Below, one piece after another: positions 44,553 to 50,089 of a stretch of DNA of 64,000 bases. Every line of letters begins with the position of its first letter. The first letter of the stretch is position 1. The notes beneath the pieces are model-generated. The model did no database searches. It was given only the letters and a program-made list of their open reading frames with translations, and was not told where the DNA came from. The stretch spans positions 119,157,493 through 119,221,492 of the forward strand of contig CM050448.1 of assembly GCA_027563935.2 (NCBI GenBank), given 5' to 3'. A program made the translations under genes and the position numbers. Source of the DNA: Costus lasius. Its lineage: Eukaryota > Streptophyta > Magnoliopsida > Zingiberales > Costaceae.

Positions 44553-46515
44553 ACACATATGATACCAACTATTACTGTGGGTACCATAGGTATATCGCGA
44601 TCGATAAATACTAGTATGATAACGGACTAGTGCATATAGGCTAGTATTTAAAACCTTGATACAAATTAGTATTGGATTGGTACACCAGTATAAACCAAAT
44701 AACCAATATTTAAAACTTTGCTGCCAAATATCGAAGGATGATTTTGAATATTTGCATTTCAAATAAAATACTGATAGCAACAAAAAGATTGCTGGCATGT
44801 CACCAGTCATAGAAAATAAGATAGTGGCGTGGCGAGCACATGATTCTGCAGAAAATTATTAACAGAACGTTTATCACAGATGACAAGTAGAAAAGGTGGG
44901 AACTTACTGGTCGTGATGACACTACTTGAGCAATCTTCACAAATGTCTGTAGCAAAATGTTTCCATGAAATGAAGCTCAGTTCTCATTCAGCTAAAAAAT
45001 CCATAACAATAACAAATGACTGTAGGATAGGTAGTACAGTTTAAATGAAGTCAATAAAGATAAGTAATCATTCAGTTAGAAAAATTACTACAAGCCACCA
45101 AAATCAAATCAAGTTTTCCTAGTAAACAGGATTTTTTTATTTCCATTAAAAGCTAAGGCGGTGCTGTAGTTTCAATAAGAAAGAATTAAGCATTGAATGA
45201 TGCAGACAAACAACAAGTAAATTTAAGAGGCTATAGAATGATGTACCACAACAAAGAAAGAGTTGGTATACAAGCACTTAATGTTTCAAAAGTATGCTTA
45301 TTGCTCCCTGCATTTCTTAGAGCTTTCAAATGCCGAGGTTTTCAAAAATACATTAACCGACAAGTTGAACATTTTTTTTCAATTCGTCCAGCTCCTTAAA
45401 TTGGCACTTCAGGTTTTATTACTATAAAGATTGCATATGACCTGTGTCCGACAGTTTTTTTAAAAAAATTTTAGAAGTGAAATAAATATCACACCTGACG
45501 AAGTTAGTATAACTATTCTAAATAGTAAAAACTAAGATGTGCCATCCATGGGAGGTCAATGAATTTTCTTAAGAAGTGCAAGAAGACATTTGAAGACCTA
45601 AAAAAATACAGTGTGGATCTTCAAAATTTACCTCATATATTTAATATTGTAGTTTATTTGAGTCGAAGAAAAAGAGAGATTCAATACAATAGATGATAGA
45701 GGATATGAACCCGATAAGGCGACTAAGCAGTATATAATAATGGACTGAGAACATTGAAATAAGAAAGAGTAGAACGTCTAACGTATTTCATACACCAACA
45801 AAATGTGCGATTACAGCTGATATTCCTAAAGCAACTAAGCAGCCCTCACGAACCAACAATATAAGCATCACCGATGATAGACAGTCTCAATCAGGTGCCG
45901 ATACTCGGTGAAACTTCTGAAGTTCATGATTAATTGTGGAAGTATACAACGCATATTCCAACCAAAGAAATAAGACAGATTCATACCGGGCCAAGCTCCA
46001 CCAGTATTGCACGTAACTCCGCCGCTCTAGTCTGTATCATGAAATTACGAAACACTTGCCGAGTTGGATCCCCAAAAAAACAAACACAACGAATCAAAAT
46101 CAAGGGGAACAGAAAAGAATGGAAAACTCACCTTAAACATCTCATCGGAGCGATCGGCGACGCTATCGAGGTACCGCGCCGCGAACCAACGGCCGAAGGA
46201 GGTATTGATCTGGATAAACCGCCGCAGGACCAAGAAGGGTTTCCGGCGGTAGATTGCGGCAATCGAACGGATATTGTAGGATTCCAGGAACTCGGCCTCA
46301 GAGGAAGCTCCACCCTCGAACAAGTATCCGGAGTACTTGGTGAAGGCATCGACGTCGTCGGAGACGGCGACAGCCACTGGAGAGTTCCCGAGCCGCCGCC
46401 GCCGGGCGGCATGGACGAGCAGACGCCTCCTGCGGCTGGAGGCACGCTGCTCCGGGAATCCGAAGGGTTTGGGCTTGGCCAGGGCGAGGGCGGAAGGGGG
46501 AGGCAGAACAGGCAT
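9838..46515 (-). CDS. ABC1K-family atypical kinase (UbiB/ABC1 domain), predicted chloroplast, 21 exons
   Basis: Exons 5' to 3': 46132-46515, 45987-46031, 44908-44946, 43279-43449, 43051-43203, 42855-42890, 33624-33667, 33205-33295, 33078-33119, 32866-32974, 32589-32703, 30374-30423, 30219-30297, 14821-14871, 14539-14680, 14335-14379, 11160-11264, 11031-11072, 10573-10755, 10035-10154, 9838-9942. All introns are GT-AG and phases join to 716 residues plus TGA. Residues 1-50 are rich in R, S and A, like a plastid transit peptide. Kinase landmarks: KIAQ (147-150), Ala-rich loop AAASLGQ (ends 213), K229 in [19 protein letters not shown] from 277, HADPHPGN (352-359), DFG (372-374). The C-terminus ends IRRIFV. 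Plant relatives sit in plastoglobules and influence prenylquinone metabolism and light stress; the Arabidopsis ABC1K3-type group is my best guess from length and C-terminal text, not verified. Introns 6 (9.2 kb), 12 and 13 (15.3 kb) carry transposons. Confidence 0.92.
11265..14334. other. ABC1K intron 16, about 3.1 kb, no gene seen
   Basis: A long AT-rich intron. Short open frames on both strands (for example near 12503-12934) show no domain, and two of them overlap antisense to each other. Around 13140-13870 are phrases like 'gtgggacctaactcaatcc' and 'ttttcaattgggtcatg' that recall old LTR or dispersed-repeat material. No element ends could be placed. Confidence 0.5.
15380..16740 (+). repeat. 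LTR-like remnant, possibly Ty3/Gypsy, in ABC1K intron 13
   Basis: Much of this block is richer in G+C than its surroundings and non-coding. It has clustered palindromic GATCATGATC/TGATCATGATCA words at 15415-15580 and a paired phrase 'gcttcgagagaaggtaatct' at about 16238 and 16302. It ends with 'cgtacacttgcggtacgcctatca', reminiscent of the LTR-to-internal junction of some plant Gypsy elements. No coding region accompanies it, so a solo LTR or truncated non-autonomous element is likely. The clade call is an inference. Confidence 0.35.
16347..16471. mobile_element. short near-perfect hairpin, foldback MITE-like
   Basis: Two arms of about 54 bases beginning CTATGTT, containing GGAATCCACGGTGGAAAGGA, are inverted around a short centre, with about four mismatches. 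It lies inside the LTR-like remnant at 15380-16740. The structure fits a foldback MITE; the target duplication was not resolved. If transcribed it would form a long double-stranded hairpin. Confidence 0.7.
17462..17609. repeat. tandem duplication, two units of 74 bp
   Basis: The sequence 'tagctaaatagtaataataa' followed by 'tagttaacgagaagaaaatc' occurs at 17481 and again at 17555, with near-identical flanks. The offset is 74 bases and differences are few. It lies immediately left of the old Copia-2 LTR. Confidence 0.85.
17612..17714 (-). repeat. Copia-2 3' LTR (left edge approximate)
   Basis: Read on the minus strand it starts TGTTAACGATGCTAG directly after the polypurine tract at 17715-17723. 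It carries 'cttatcgggttt' twice. The matching 5' LTR start at 27440-27484 differs at several bases, consistent with an old insertion. Confidence 0.55.
17725..17924 (-). pseudogene. Copia-2 RNase H C-terminal end, left of the nested insertion
   Basis: The minus strand encodes [10 protein letters not shown] and then [14 protein letters not shown], the conserved Copia RNase H tail. An in-frame TGA stands where relatives have Arg (FHE*TKH), and a TAG follows HFI. The upstream part of the same frame continues at 23021 after Copia-3 is removed. Confidence 0.8.
17925..18051 (+). repeat. Copia-3 5' LTR
   Basis: 127 bp, beginning TGTTAGCGCATTACTCC and ending TTTTAACT. It contains TTTGTAAAAGAGACATC and a T-rich end, and is identical to 22889-23015 except for one base. 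A promoter is expected within it, but no clear TATA box was identified. Confidence 0.95.
18052..18063 (+). promoter_or_regulatory. Copia-3 primer binding site
   Basis: TGGTATCAGAGC follows the 5' LTR without a gap. This is the standard plant sequence complementary to the 3' end of initiator methionine tRNA, where minus-strand DNA synthesis starts. Confidence 0.93.
18064..18753 (+). other. Copia-3 untranslated leader
   Basis: A 690-base GC- and CT-rich leader between the primer site and gag. Minus-strand open frames here, rich in Arg and Glu, are antisense artefacts of its CT-rich composition. It is expected to carry the packaging and dimerisation signals; none can be pinpointed. Confidence 0.7.
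18754..22881 (+). CDS. Copia-3 gag-pol polyprotein (1375 aa), intact
   Basis: One open frame from [12 protein letters not shown] to the TGA beside the polypurine tract. Gag (about 15-215) has the UBN2-type fold, with [17 protein letters not shown]. An RG-rich stretch leads to a zinc knuckle whose first cysteine is replaced by Tyr (Y246, C249, H254, C259). The protease has DSG at 344-346. Integrase has the HHCC region with [14 protein letters not shown] and [10 protein letters not shown], then a DD35E triad (D527, D590, E626). Reverse transcriptase has [12 protein letters not shown] and YVDD (D1060, D1061). RNase H has DADYAGN (D1222), [10 protein letters not shown] and ADVFTKAL. It provides all enzymes for copying and integrating the element. 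The knuckle change may reduce RNA packaging. No frameshift or stop was found. Confidence 0.96.
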   Translation: MPMDSGSSLMDMKPGTTFGTNIIKFDGTNFQLWSQSVRLFLGSHGKEHHLTQSAPLPTDPTYDSWRRSDMAVLNLLLHSMDTKVASTIMYQQITKSAWEFLTGTYASRQNLSHVLRLYEEIINLQQEDRSFQETYTLLQGKWDELCQYHPASPDIEVTLQQRQEFLVAKYLSCLNPKYSALGSQLLLDSTVTTLQGAFSRLLRVTTSPNPDTPSALASSPVPPSYGRGRTHGRGRGRGRGRQLPPYTHCGRTNHTPDRCWQKFGLPSARAAAVSDGPSHSAISVPAVLSAPSATETITISAAEYARFLQSTSGSTVGPSTFVASSSHASGIATLASSNSTWIVDSGASSHMTGNRTLFTSLSTGGVYPPVAIDDGSFVPVMGVGTVPFSSTILLSHVLYIPSFPVNLFSVRAFTAHCHCSVTFLPSHCFFQDLRTKQTIGGGPRRGGVYTLTPSAVPQALSSTAVSPLLWHYRLGHPSAARLQHVLSLPSRPFFHCDACELGKHHRTSLPSVSASRSPHPFHLIHSDIWGPSPVPGRDGHRYFVTFIDDFSRVCWCYVLSKRSELFEVFCNFCAEIRTQFGVPVQILRSDNALEYTSSAFQSFCHSHGIIHQTTCPYTSSQNGVAERKNRHLLDVARTLLFHMRVTRPYWADTVLTASFLINRVSTPVLNGCSPFSLLFPDKTSFSLPPRVFGCLCYVHALGPGVDKLSPRATRCVFVGYSRTQKGYRCFDPSSGRLFISVDVTFDESRPFFSSAQAPASSSPSPPPSPSGLLPVPVVLPASTPVSSSSSPDTHTVSDGTLQVYHRRPRPPPVSPTSSAVPDDELPIALRKGKHHAPRFPISHYVSLCHLSSSFRAFSVALTSVSLPASHLQAMSLPHWKHAMDAEMDILQARRTWTLVSLPPGARVVPCRWVFTVKFHSDGTIARHKARLVAKGFSQIYGLDYHDTFSPVARLNSVRTLFSLAVNGQWPLHQMDVTSAFLYGDLSEEVFMEQPPGYVAQGEMVCKLHRSIYGLKQSPRAWFHKLSQIMTSFGFRHSQADHSIFIRRSTSGITILAVYVDDMLLTGDDRQGIEETKNHLQSHFSIKNLGTPKYFLGIEVAYKRESVFLSQRKYVLDLLDEIGMSNCKPVDSPLIPNQKYSDNEESKYIDATQYRRLVGKLNYLTVTRPNIAHAVGIISQFMQKPKQCHWDAATRVVQYIKGAPGLGLKYCKNGHTRIEAYSDADYAGNIDDRKSVSGYCTYLGGNLVTWRSKKQSVVARSSCEAEYRAMAHTVCEMLWLKNFLQECEINCPSPMNMFCDNQAAIFIANNPVFHERTKHIEVDYHFIKEAINNKLVTTPYLKSEDQIADVFTKALGPTRLKNLCNKLGLIKIFSPA
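22876..22888 (+). promoter_or_regulatory. Copia-3 polypurine tract
   Basis: The sequence GCTTGAGGGGGAG immediately precedes the 3' LTR and overlaps the end of the coding frame (the TGA is within it). It primes plus-strand synthesis in Copia elements. Confidence 0.9.
22889..23015 (+). repeat. Copia-3 3' LTR
   Basis: 127 bp, with one base different from the 5' LTR (22889 start TGTTAGCGCATT, end TTTTAACT). It is followed by the CAATG target duplication at 23016-23020. Confidence 0.95.
24408..24725. mobile_element. AT-rich palindromic MITE in Copia-2
   Basis: A roughly 318-bp insertion between integrase and RT sequence of Copia-2 with long inverted arms. The left arm has 'cattgtaatctattcaatgg', 'taccaatattggggtatttt' and 'agattac'; the complement lies at 24605-24660. 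The outer ends are TTCCTAA...TACCTAATTTTTAAT against ATTAAAAATTAGATATTAGGAA. No coding potential. The superfamily and target duplication were not resolved. Confidence 0.75.
26288..26325. repeat. (CG)n followed by a run of about 26 G
   Basis: CGCGCGCGCG leads directly into roughly 26 consecutive G residues. Such a run is rare in plant DNA. It could form quadruplex structures or mark a local sequencing or assembly error. It lies within degraded Copia-2 gag. Confidence 0.9.
27801..28142. mobile_element. non-autonomous hAT-type element with perfect 8-bp target duplication
   Basis: A 342-bp element starting CAAGGTTCTCAAATTTGG and ending TTTTTTTAATCCTTG, so the termini are CAAGG/CCTTG, matching the hAT terminal consensus. 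The flanks carry the identical 8-mer ATGTAAAT on both sides (27793-27800 and 28143-28150). The subterminal regions hold 'gaaccgatacataccaatcc' and 'accggtccttacttgaacc'. The core is GC/AG-rich with (GAGGAGGAAGAAG) and GCCGCCGCCTCC. No transposase frame. It is the best-preserved member of a family seen repeatedly in this window. Confidence 0.88.
28143..30218. other. rest of ABC1K intron 13 upstream part, unassigned
   Basis: About 2.1 kb of AT-rich intron between the hAT-type element and exon 13. A plus-strand open frame at 29103-29432 (109 codons) and shorter ones nearby show no recognised domain. The stretch 28340-29760 has scattered frame fragments that may be an old TE. Nothing could be assigned. 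Confidence 0.4.
28945..28996. repeat. perfect AT-centred palindrome
   Basis: The sequence AAACTGATACTGATA, then alternating TA, then TATCAGTATCAGTTT forms a near-perfect hairpin of about 45 bases. It could be cruciform-prone or an expanded TA microsatellite within an older inverted repeat. Confidence 0.8.
30508..32190 (+). mobile_element. Copia-4: collapsed Ty1/Copia element in ABC1K intron 12
   Basis: Related direct repeats of about 133-138 bp bound it (30508-30640 and 32053-32190, sharing 'ttagtcccatgtggg'/'ttagtctcatgtgaac' phrases). A degraded primer site, TTAGTATTAGAGC, follows the left repeat, and a purine tract AAAGAGGGAG precedes the right. Only about 1.4 kb lies between, starting with leader sequence and then jumping to RT/RNase H. 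It sits between ABC1K exons 12 and 11, opposite in strand. Confidence 0.75.
30960..31970 (+). pseudogene. Copia-4 RT/RNase H remnant
   Basis: Plus-strand frames encode degraded [15 protein letters not shown], then [20 protein letters not shown], where the YVDD site has decayed. Further fragments are [18 protein letters not shown] and [16 protein letters not shown], followed by an RNase H-like tail with VFHERTRR. Many stops and frameshifts are present. Confidence 0.75.
32191..32588. other. ABC1K intron 11-12 remainder
   Basis: About 400 AT-rich bases between Copia-4 and exon 11. A 61-codon plus-strand frame at 32208 shows no family features. Nothing else was seen. Confidence 0.5.
33668..34717. 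other. ABC1K intron 6, exon-7-proximal part
   Basis: AT-rich intron with a short fragment of the CGGTAC-type repeat family near 33890-33960 ('taccagtttgtactactgta', 'ataccaatacatactaattgg'). The open frame at 34420-34710 has no recognised domain. Confidence 0.45.
34718..35028. mobile_element. MITE with about 45-bp inverted ends
   Basis: The left end reads GACCCAACGATACAGTGTTAG, then TTTACAGTTGAAGCACAAG. The right end is its complement with few changes (GTGCTTCAACTGTACACTAA, then CACTGCATCATTGGGGCAGACCC). The total is about 310 bp with no coding frame. The octamer AGACCCAA appears at both edges, but because it overlaps the inverted ends it is not certain to be a target duplication. Confidence 0.7.
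35220..35710. repeat. dispersed repeat, copy B (related to 480-960)
   Basis: It contains 'cccacgtggggctaaatcaa', 'agtgtatcacacctc', and 'gagcctaaaac' with 'cccaattgaaaatgctcaa', all with counterparts in 480-960. Probably an old LTR or non-autonomous retroelement fragment in ABC1K intron 6. Confidence 0.4.
36050..36790. repeat. CGGTAC-type dispersed repeat with CT-rich core
   Basis: The left part holds 'gtactagtccagctagtacc' and 'ggtccaggtactagatgtac'. The core is a CT-rich run of 'ctccatctgctatagcttcc' and 'ctgctccatctactcc' type. The right part ends 'accgattttgaaaaccttg' at 36790, the CCTTG end expected of the family defined at 27801-28142. The left end was not placed and no matching target duplication was found. 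The hAT element starts 12 bases later. Confidence 0.6.
36254..36545. repeat. tandem duplication, two identical 146-bp units
   Basis: The unit starting AATTTGTACCGCTTAATACTGG at 36254 recurs at 36400. The copies appear identical throughout, so the duplication is recent or has been homogenised, or it could be an assembly duplication. It is confined to the core of the CGGTAC-type repeat at 36050-36790. Confidence 0.95.
37647..38513 (+). pseudogene. BED zinc-finger N-terminal part of hAT transposase (288-codon open frame)
   Basis: It starts [20 protein letters not shown]. The BED finger has W24, C26, C29 and H44, but the position where relatives usually have the last cysteine is Arg55 (NVTNRTKVP). 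Asp/Glu-rich and Ser/Gly-rich linkers follow, then [20 protein letters not shown] and [16 protein letters not shown], typical of hAT transposases. The frame ends at a TAG where the family continues. BED domains bind the element's own ends. Confidence 0.85.
38514..39960 (+). pseudogene. hAT transposase body and dimerisation region, broken
   Basis: Continuing in frame after the TAG, the text [18 protein letters not shown] shows Trp codons turned to stops. Further on are [31 protein letters not shown] and [10 protein letters not shown] segment at 39116-39319 reads [20 protein letters not shown]. The C-terminal hAT dimerisation motif survives near 39740 ([12 protein letters not shown]). At least five stops plus frameshifts are visible. 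Confidence 0.85.
39961..40800 (+). pseudogene. hAT element 3' region with Gln/Ser-rich low-complexity frames
   Basis: The stretch after the transposase core is rich in CAA and TCA codons, with short open frames in two registers. Many hAT transposases of this type have a low-complexity tail, so this is most likely the decayed C-terminus. No separate gene is supported. Confidence 0.5.
41030..41575. mobile_element. non-autonomous repeat rich in GGGTCGTG / CGGGTCAACCCG words
   Basis: Repeated CGGGTCAACCCG, AACACGACCC and TGACCCGA words fill the outer parts, with an AT-rich middle. The edges are TTGGCAATTCGAG on the left and CAGATTTTGCCTACC on the right, with a loose inverted match (TTGGCAA against TAGGCAAAA). 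This pattern is familiar from small non-autonomous DNA elements of plants. The family name is not asserted. Confidence 0.55.
41576..42854. other. ABC1K intron 6, exon-6-proximal part
   Basis: AT-rich intron. It holds CGGTAC-family fragments at about 41590-41860 (with 'tttaaaaccttg' near 41700 and 'ctaaccggtatactagcgcgg'). A clean hairpin at 42449-42499 has arms TTTTTGCTACCAATGAATTT and complement. Two 'agagatactatatagcc' copies lie at about 42504 and 42546. No gene. Confidence 0.5.
42449..42499. repeat. 20-bp perfect hairpin
   Basis: TTTTTGCTACCAATGAATTT is followed, after a short GGACCC-type loop, by its exact complement. It could be the core of a small foldback element. Confidence 0.85.
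44461..44658. repeat. CGGTAC-family hAT-type element fragment with TA microsatellite
   Basis: The left edge is CAATATTTTAAAACC and the right edge TATTTAAAACCTTG, fitting the CAAGGTTTTAAA-type ends. The flanks GTACAAAC and ATACAAAT agree at 6 of 8 bases. About 16 TA repeats occur at 44515-44546. A second 'aatatttaaaactttg' end lies at about 44705-44720. In an ABC1K intron. Confidence 0.5.
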
Positions 46516-47740
46516 TCTGCCGAGGTTCTTGTGAGAGTTGCGACGACGGAGGGGAAGAGCTAAGGTTCGATAAATTTGAAATTTACGGAATGAACCCGCT
46601 TTACTTCTTTCATGTTTTTAGTGAACCGGCTTTTTGTCGATTTCCTCGCGGTTTCTCCGTCCACAACCTCTTCCCGTGGACTCGTTGATCACGGCTTCCA
46701 CGTGGCCGTCTCGGAGACAGAAGGCCCAACGGCTTACAATCACCACGTATTCGCGATCCTTTGTGTTTGCTAAAGTGGAGGTGAAATTGTGGACACATCA
46801 TTTTTTTTTATTTGTATTTAAAGAGAATAATTTTAATTTAGAAAAGACAAATATTCGCGTCTGCGGTGAAAATAAAATATACCCGTCTGGACTTTTCTGG
46901 GAGTCTGGAATTCTTATGATTCCGAAATAAAATAATTTCTAGTAAGTATTATATTGGTATTCTGTGTATAATGACAAGAAACCTATACGAGAGTAGCCAA
47001 TACAATCTATTTTTCCTTTTATTTTTCATATGATATCTTTAACTAAATTTGAATTATTTATTTATCAATTGCTTTAATTAACTAGGGATGACAATTAGAT
47101 ATTTTTTTTAGGGAGTGCCTAACCTACTCGAATTAACTATAGCAAGAGCATGAAAAATTAAGTATTTCTATAGATAATTGGATACATGTTAATTGGGTTT
47201 GAATAGGGTATGAATAATACATAGGTTACCTGAGTTAGATTCGGATAGCATGAAATGAATAACCATTATCTGAACCCAATTATAATATATATACTAACCT
47301 AATAAATATAAAATAAAATATTAAATATAAACTCATTCACCAAATCCCATCAACTATAACTTTTTAACACAAAACAAAAATTAGTTTCTTTTTTCCTTTC
47401 AAACCCTATTACTCATTCTCATCTCACCACAAAACACTATTTTTCATGTCATCACTTTGCCGCCCGAGGCATGGAGATGGCAAGATAGCAAGGTCAAGCG
47501 AGGTGACGAGGCAGCTAGACAATGCGAAGCTACTAGGCGAGGTGGCAAGATAATGCAAGATAATACGGCAAGGCTACAAGGTGGCGATGTGTGGCGACAA
47601 GGCTGCAAGGTAGTGACGTGAGGTGGCGAGGGAAGACGACGAGTGTGAGGTAAGTGGAGAAGAGAGAATAGGGTGGTGACCGCAAAGAGGGAACAAGCGG
47701 GTGGGGAAGGCAAGTTGTCAGAGATATAGGACCAGTTTGA
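46516..47740. other. ABC1K upstream region
   Basis: Upstream flank of the ABC1K start at 46515. The first 200 bases are moderately GC-rich and then the DNA is AT-rich. Around 47085-47330 is AT-rich text starting 'agggatgacaattagatat', resembling a worn dispersed repeat. 47457-47700 has many AGGTGGCAAGGC-like low-complexity words. Open frames over this part are compositional. Confidence 0.4.
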
Positions 47741-48989
47741 AGCTAGTTTAGGGTTACTTTTGTTTTTAACTTCTGCTGGTTAGGGAAGTACCTAACTGTT
47801 TGGTTCAATAACTGTGTTGATAAGCAGAATAAATTGCCGTGCTATAATATTAAGCAGAGACTAATATTTATCTAAGTAAAAATTTAAAAAATAAGAAATA
47901 AAACTAAAAAAAATTTTAGGGTCCTAGTATATTGATCCTAAACAAGTTTCAAAAATACTAAAATCGACAAGATTTACCCTAGATAAAATAATACTATCAA
48001 GTTTAGCATTTAATTAAATAAATAAATAAATAATTAGCTTAATAAATAAATAAATAAAATAATCAGCTAAATAAATAAATAATCAGCTAAAAATAAAATA
48101 AATAAATAAATAGTTAAATAATTAGTTAAATAAAATTAATAATTTGTTGATTAAAATTAACTACGGCAAATAGGAAACTTGCGCTTTGTGTCGTCGAAGC
48201 CGAATGCGCAGCTCGTCGCCGGTGCTCGTGTCGCCGGACCAGGAGCTTTCCGGCCGATGGGGAGGCGGCGGACGACTGGCTGGAGAAGCTGGCTACGGGT
48301 CACGAGCGAGGGGGAGGCAGCAGACGGTGGACGGAGTGGGAAGGCGGCGGATGCGTGAGGCAAGCTCTGTGGAAGCTGGCAGCGGACGGTCTGAAGCTTC
48401 AGGCCGAGGGGCAGCGGCCGAGGAGCCGGACTAGGAGACGGATGGTTGGAGGCGGATAGCAGGCTGGAGAGGAAGATCGGCTACTGGCAACAAGATGCAG
48501 CGGTTGGACGCAGATCTGTCACTCGGACGGCGGACGGGGGGCTCACGAGTTGCAGCGGACAACGACGACAAGCTGGACAGCGGGCCGAGGCTTAGCGGAT
48601 AGCGGCGACGAGCTGTCGCGGTGGACAGCGCCCGAGGATGAGCAGATCGTGCGGCGTACGCGAGAGGCGTTGAGAAGAAAGCTGCTGTTTCCTGCGGGAG
48701 CAGATATCCGCTGCTGCTGGTTGTAAGTTGCCTTAGGGTTGTCCGGCGGAACACCAGAGCGCAGACTTCCTAGGGTTTTCGGCTAATTTTCCTCCCCAAA
48801 TCCCGCTTAGTAAGCAAACTATTTATTAACTTGGTAAGCCGATTTGCAACGTGGCCCAATATATTAAAATGCTTAAGCCCAAGTTAACAATAGTAAGCCC
48901 ACTAAGCCTTATATGTTATATAATGGTCCCTCCCACTTCCAATGTGGGACTAAACTTGAGTGCTGAACTGGGTGAACCCGGGCCTAACA
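47741..48989 (-). repeat. LTR- or TRIM-like segment with GC-rich leader
   Basis: Read on the minus strand from 48989 it starts TGTTAGGCCCGGGTTCACCC. It then has TTTAGTCCCACATTGG and ATTATATAAC, a TATA-like box typical of plant LTRs. A CCCTAGGAAG and GC-rich stretch follows (48180-48780), then AAATAAATAAATAA low complexity. Open frames on either strand of the GC-rich part have no domains. No partner LTR was found. Confidence 0.45.
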
Positions 48990-49591
48990 CACGGTATATA
49001 GTGGAAAAGAAAATGAGTACACTACCTACAGTCCTCTATACAGCCCGTTTGGCCCACCGGCTAGCGGGCCTGCGCTGCAGCAACCACATAAATCTGTACA
49101 TTTTATTTTTAATTAATTATTAAATATTTATATAGTTCATTTTTACTATATGTTTTAAATTAAAATAAATTTATATTCATATTAAAGCAAATCAATATTA
49201 GAAGATAGTACAACAGAATTAATAATAAATAAATCTAATATAATTAATTTAAATTTAAATTTTACAACATATGTATGATATGTAATTTATAATTTCATGC
49301 AACTCGTTTTTAAAACATAATTAAAAATTAGAGAAAATTTAAAAAAATAGCCACATTACTAAAAAAGAAGCAACTCACATATTTAAATAGATGAACAACA
49401 AATTATAAAATATATATGAAAAAAAAAGACAGACCCTACTAGATAATAAATTAAACATCGATTCACCTTTACTTTATTGATAATGCATTAATTATTATAA
49501 TAAACACACTCAGAAAATAAACACTGCGAACTTATGGGAAAGAAGGAAGGAGTACACAAGCATACATCAGCTAGCTCGATTCGTAAGCAGT
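48990..49591. other. AT-rich intergenic stretch
   Basis: Mostly A/T with short homopolymer runs, between the LTR-like segment and the stop of the small gene. It probably includes the 3' untranslated part of the small gene next to 49592. Nothing else was seen. Confidence 0.5.
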
Positions 49592-50000
49592 TTAGTTTGT
49601 CTGCGGCGGCGGCCCTTTTATTTTCGTCGGAAGATTCGGCCCCGTGGATCTCTTCACTCGGACAACCTGCGTTAATTTAAGCACTTAAGCACAAAATATT
49701 CACAAGTTTTAGATCAAGCAATTCGTATTACACGAACATACAGACCTCTCTAGTTTTCAGCTCAGATCGGTATGCTTCTATAGTCGACGAAGAGGAAAGA
49801 GAGAGAAATTTGACAGAGAAAAGTAGAATCAGTGATGAATTCCAAACAGTACTTGTAGTAAACAGCAAATCAAACAGGAAAGAGAAAGGAAAACAGCAGC
49901 TGTTACCCTCTCCTCCGTCTTGACCTGCGTCTTTCCTGCAACACTGAACGCAGTCAAACAGGCCGAAGAAGCCATGAGCGCCGAGCTTGGCCTTGGCCAT
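49592..50000 (-). CDS. predicted small three-exon gene, 66-residue unrecognised protein
   Basis: Exons 49907-50000, 49746-49777 and 49592-49666, all with GT-AG introns and matching phases, giving 66 residues and a TAA. It begins MAKAKLGAHGFFGLFDCVQC, with a cysteine cluster CVQCC near residues 17-21. A charged middle (EAYRSELKTRE) follows, and the tail is basic and proline-rich, ending KIKGPPPQTN. The start lies in a good plant context (CCGCCATGGCC). There is no signal peptide or membrane segment beyond a short hydrophobic GFFGLF. It is divergent from SEC6, 1.2 kb away. The family was not recognised; coding status rests on the clean splice phasing and composition. Confidence 0.55.
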
Positions 50001-50053
50001 GGCGGAATGAGGTTCCTTCTGTGCGCTAGATCGATCTCCTTCCCCTCTGTTTC

Positions 50054-50072
50054 TCTCTATTTATTTTAAAGC
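50054..50072 (-). promoter_or_regulatory. possible TATA box of the small gene
   Basis: The minus strand reads TTTAAAATAAATAGAGAG about 60-75 bases before the ATG at 50000. Position and sequence fit a weak TATA element with a short leader. No transcript evidence is available. Confidence 0.3.
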
Positions 50073-50089
50073 ATTTCGGTGGTGAGTGC

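Noticed and set aside
45934..46563. 209-codon plus-strand open frame over ABC1K exon 1
   Set aside because: It is antisense to the GC-rich first ABC1K exon; the minus-strand reading has the family sequence and correct splice donor.
47444..48754. GC-rich open frames on both strands (82 to 107 codons)
   Set aside because: Low-complexity composition, no domain, overlapping on opposite strands; more likely an LTR-like leader.
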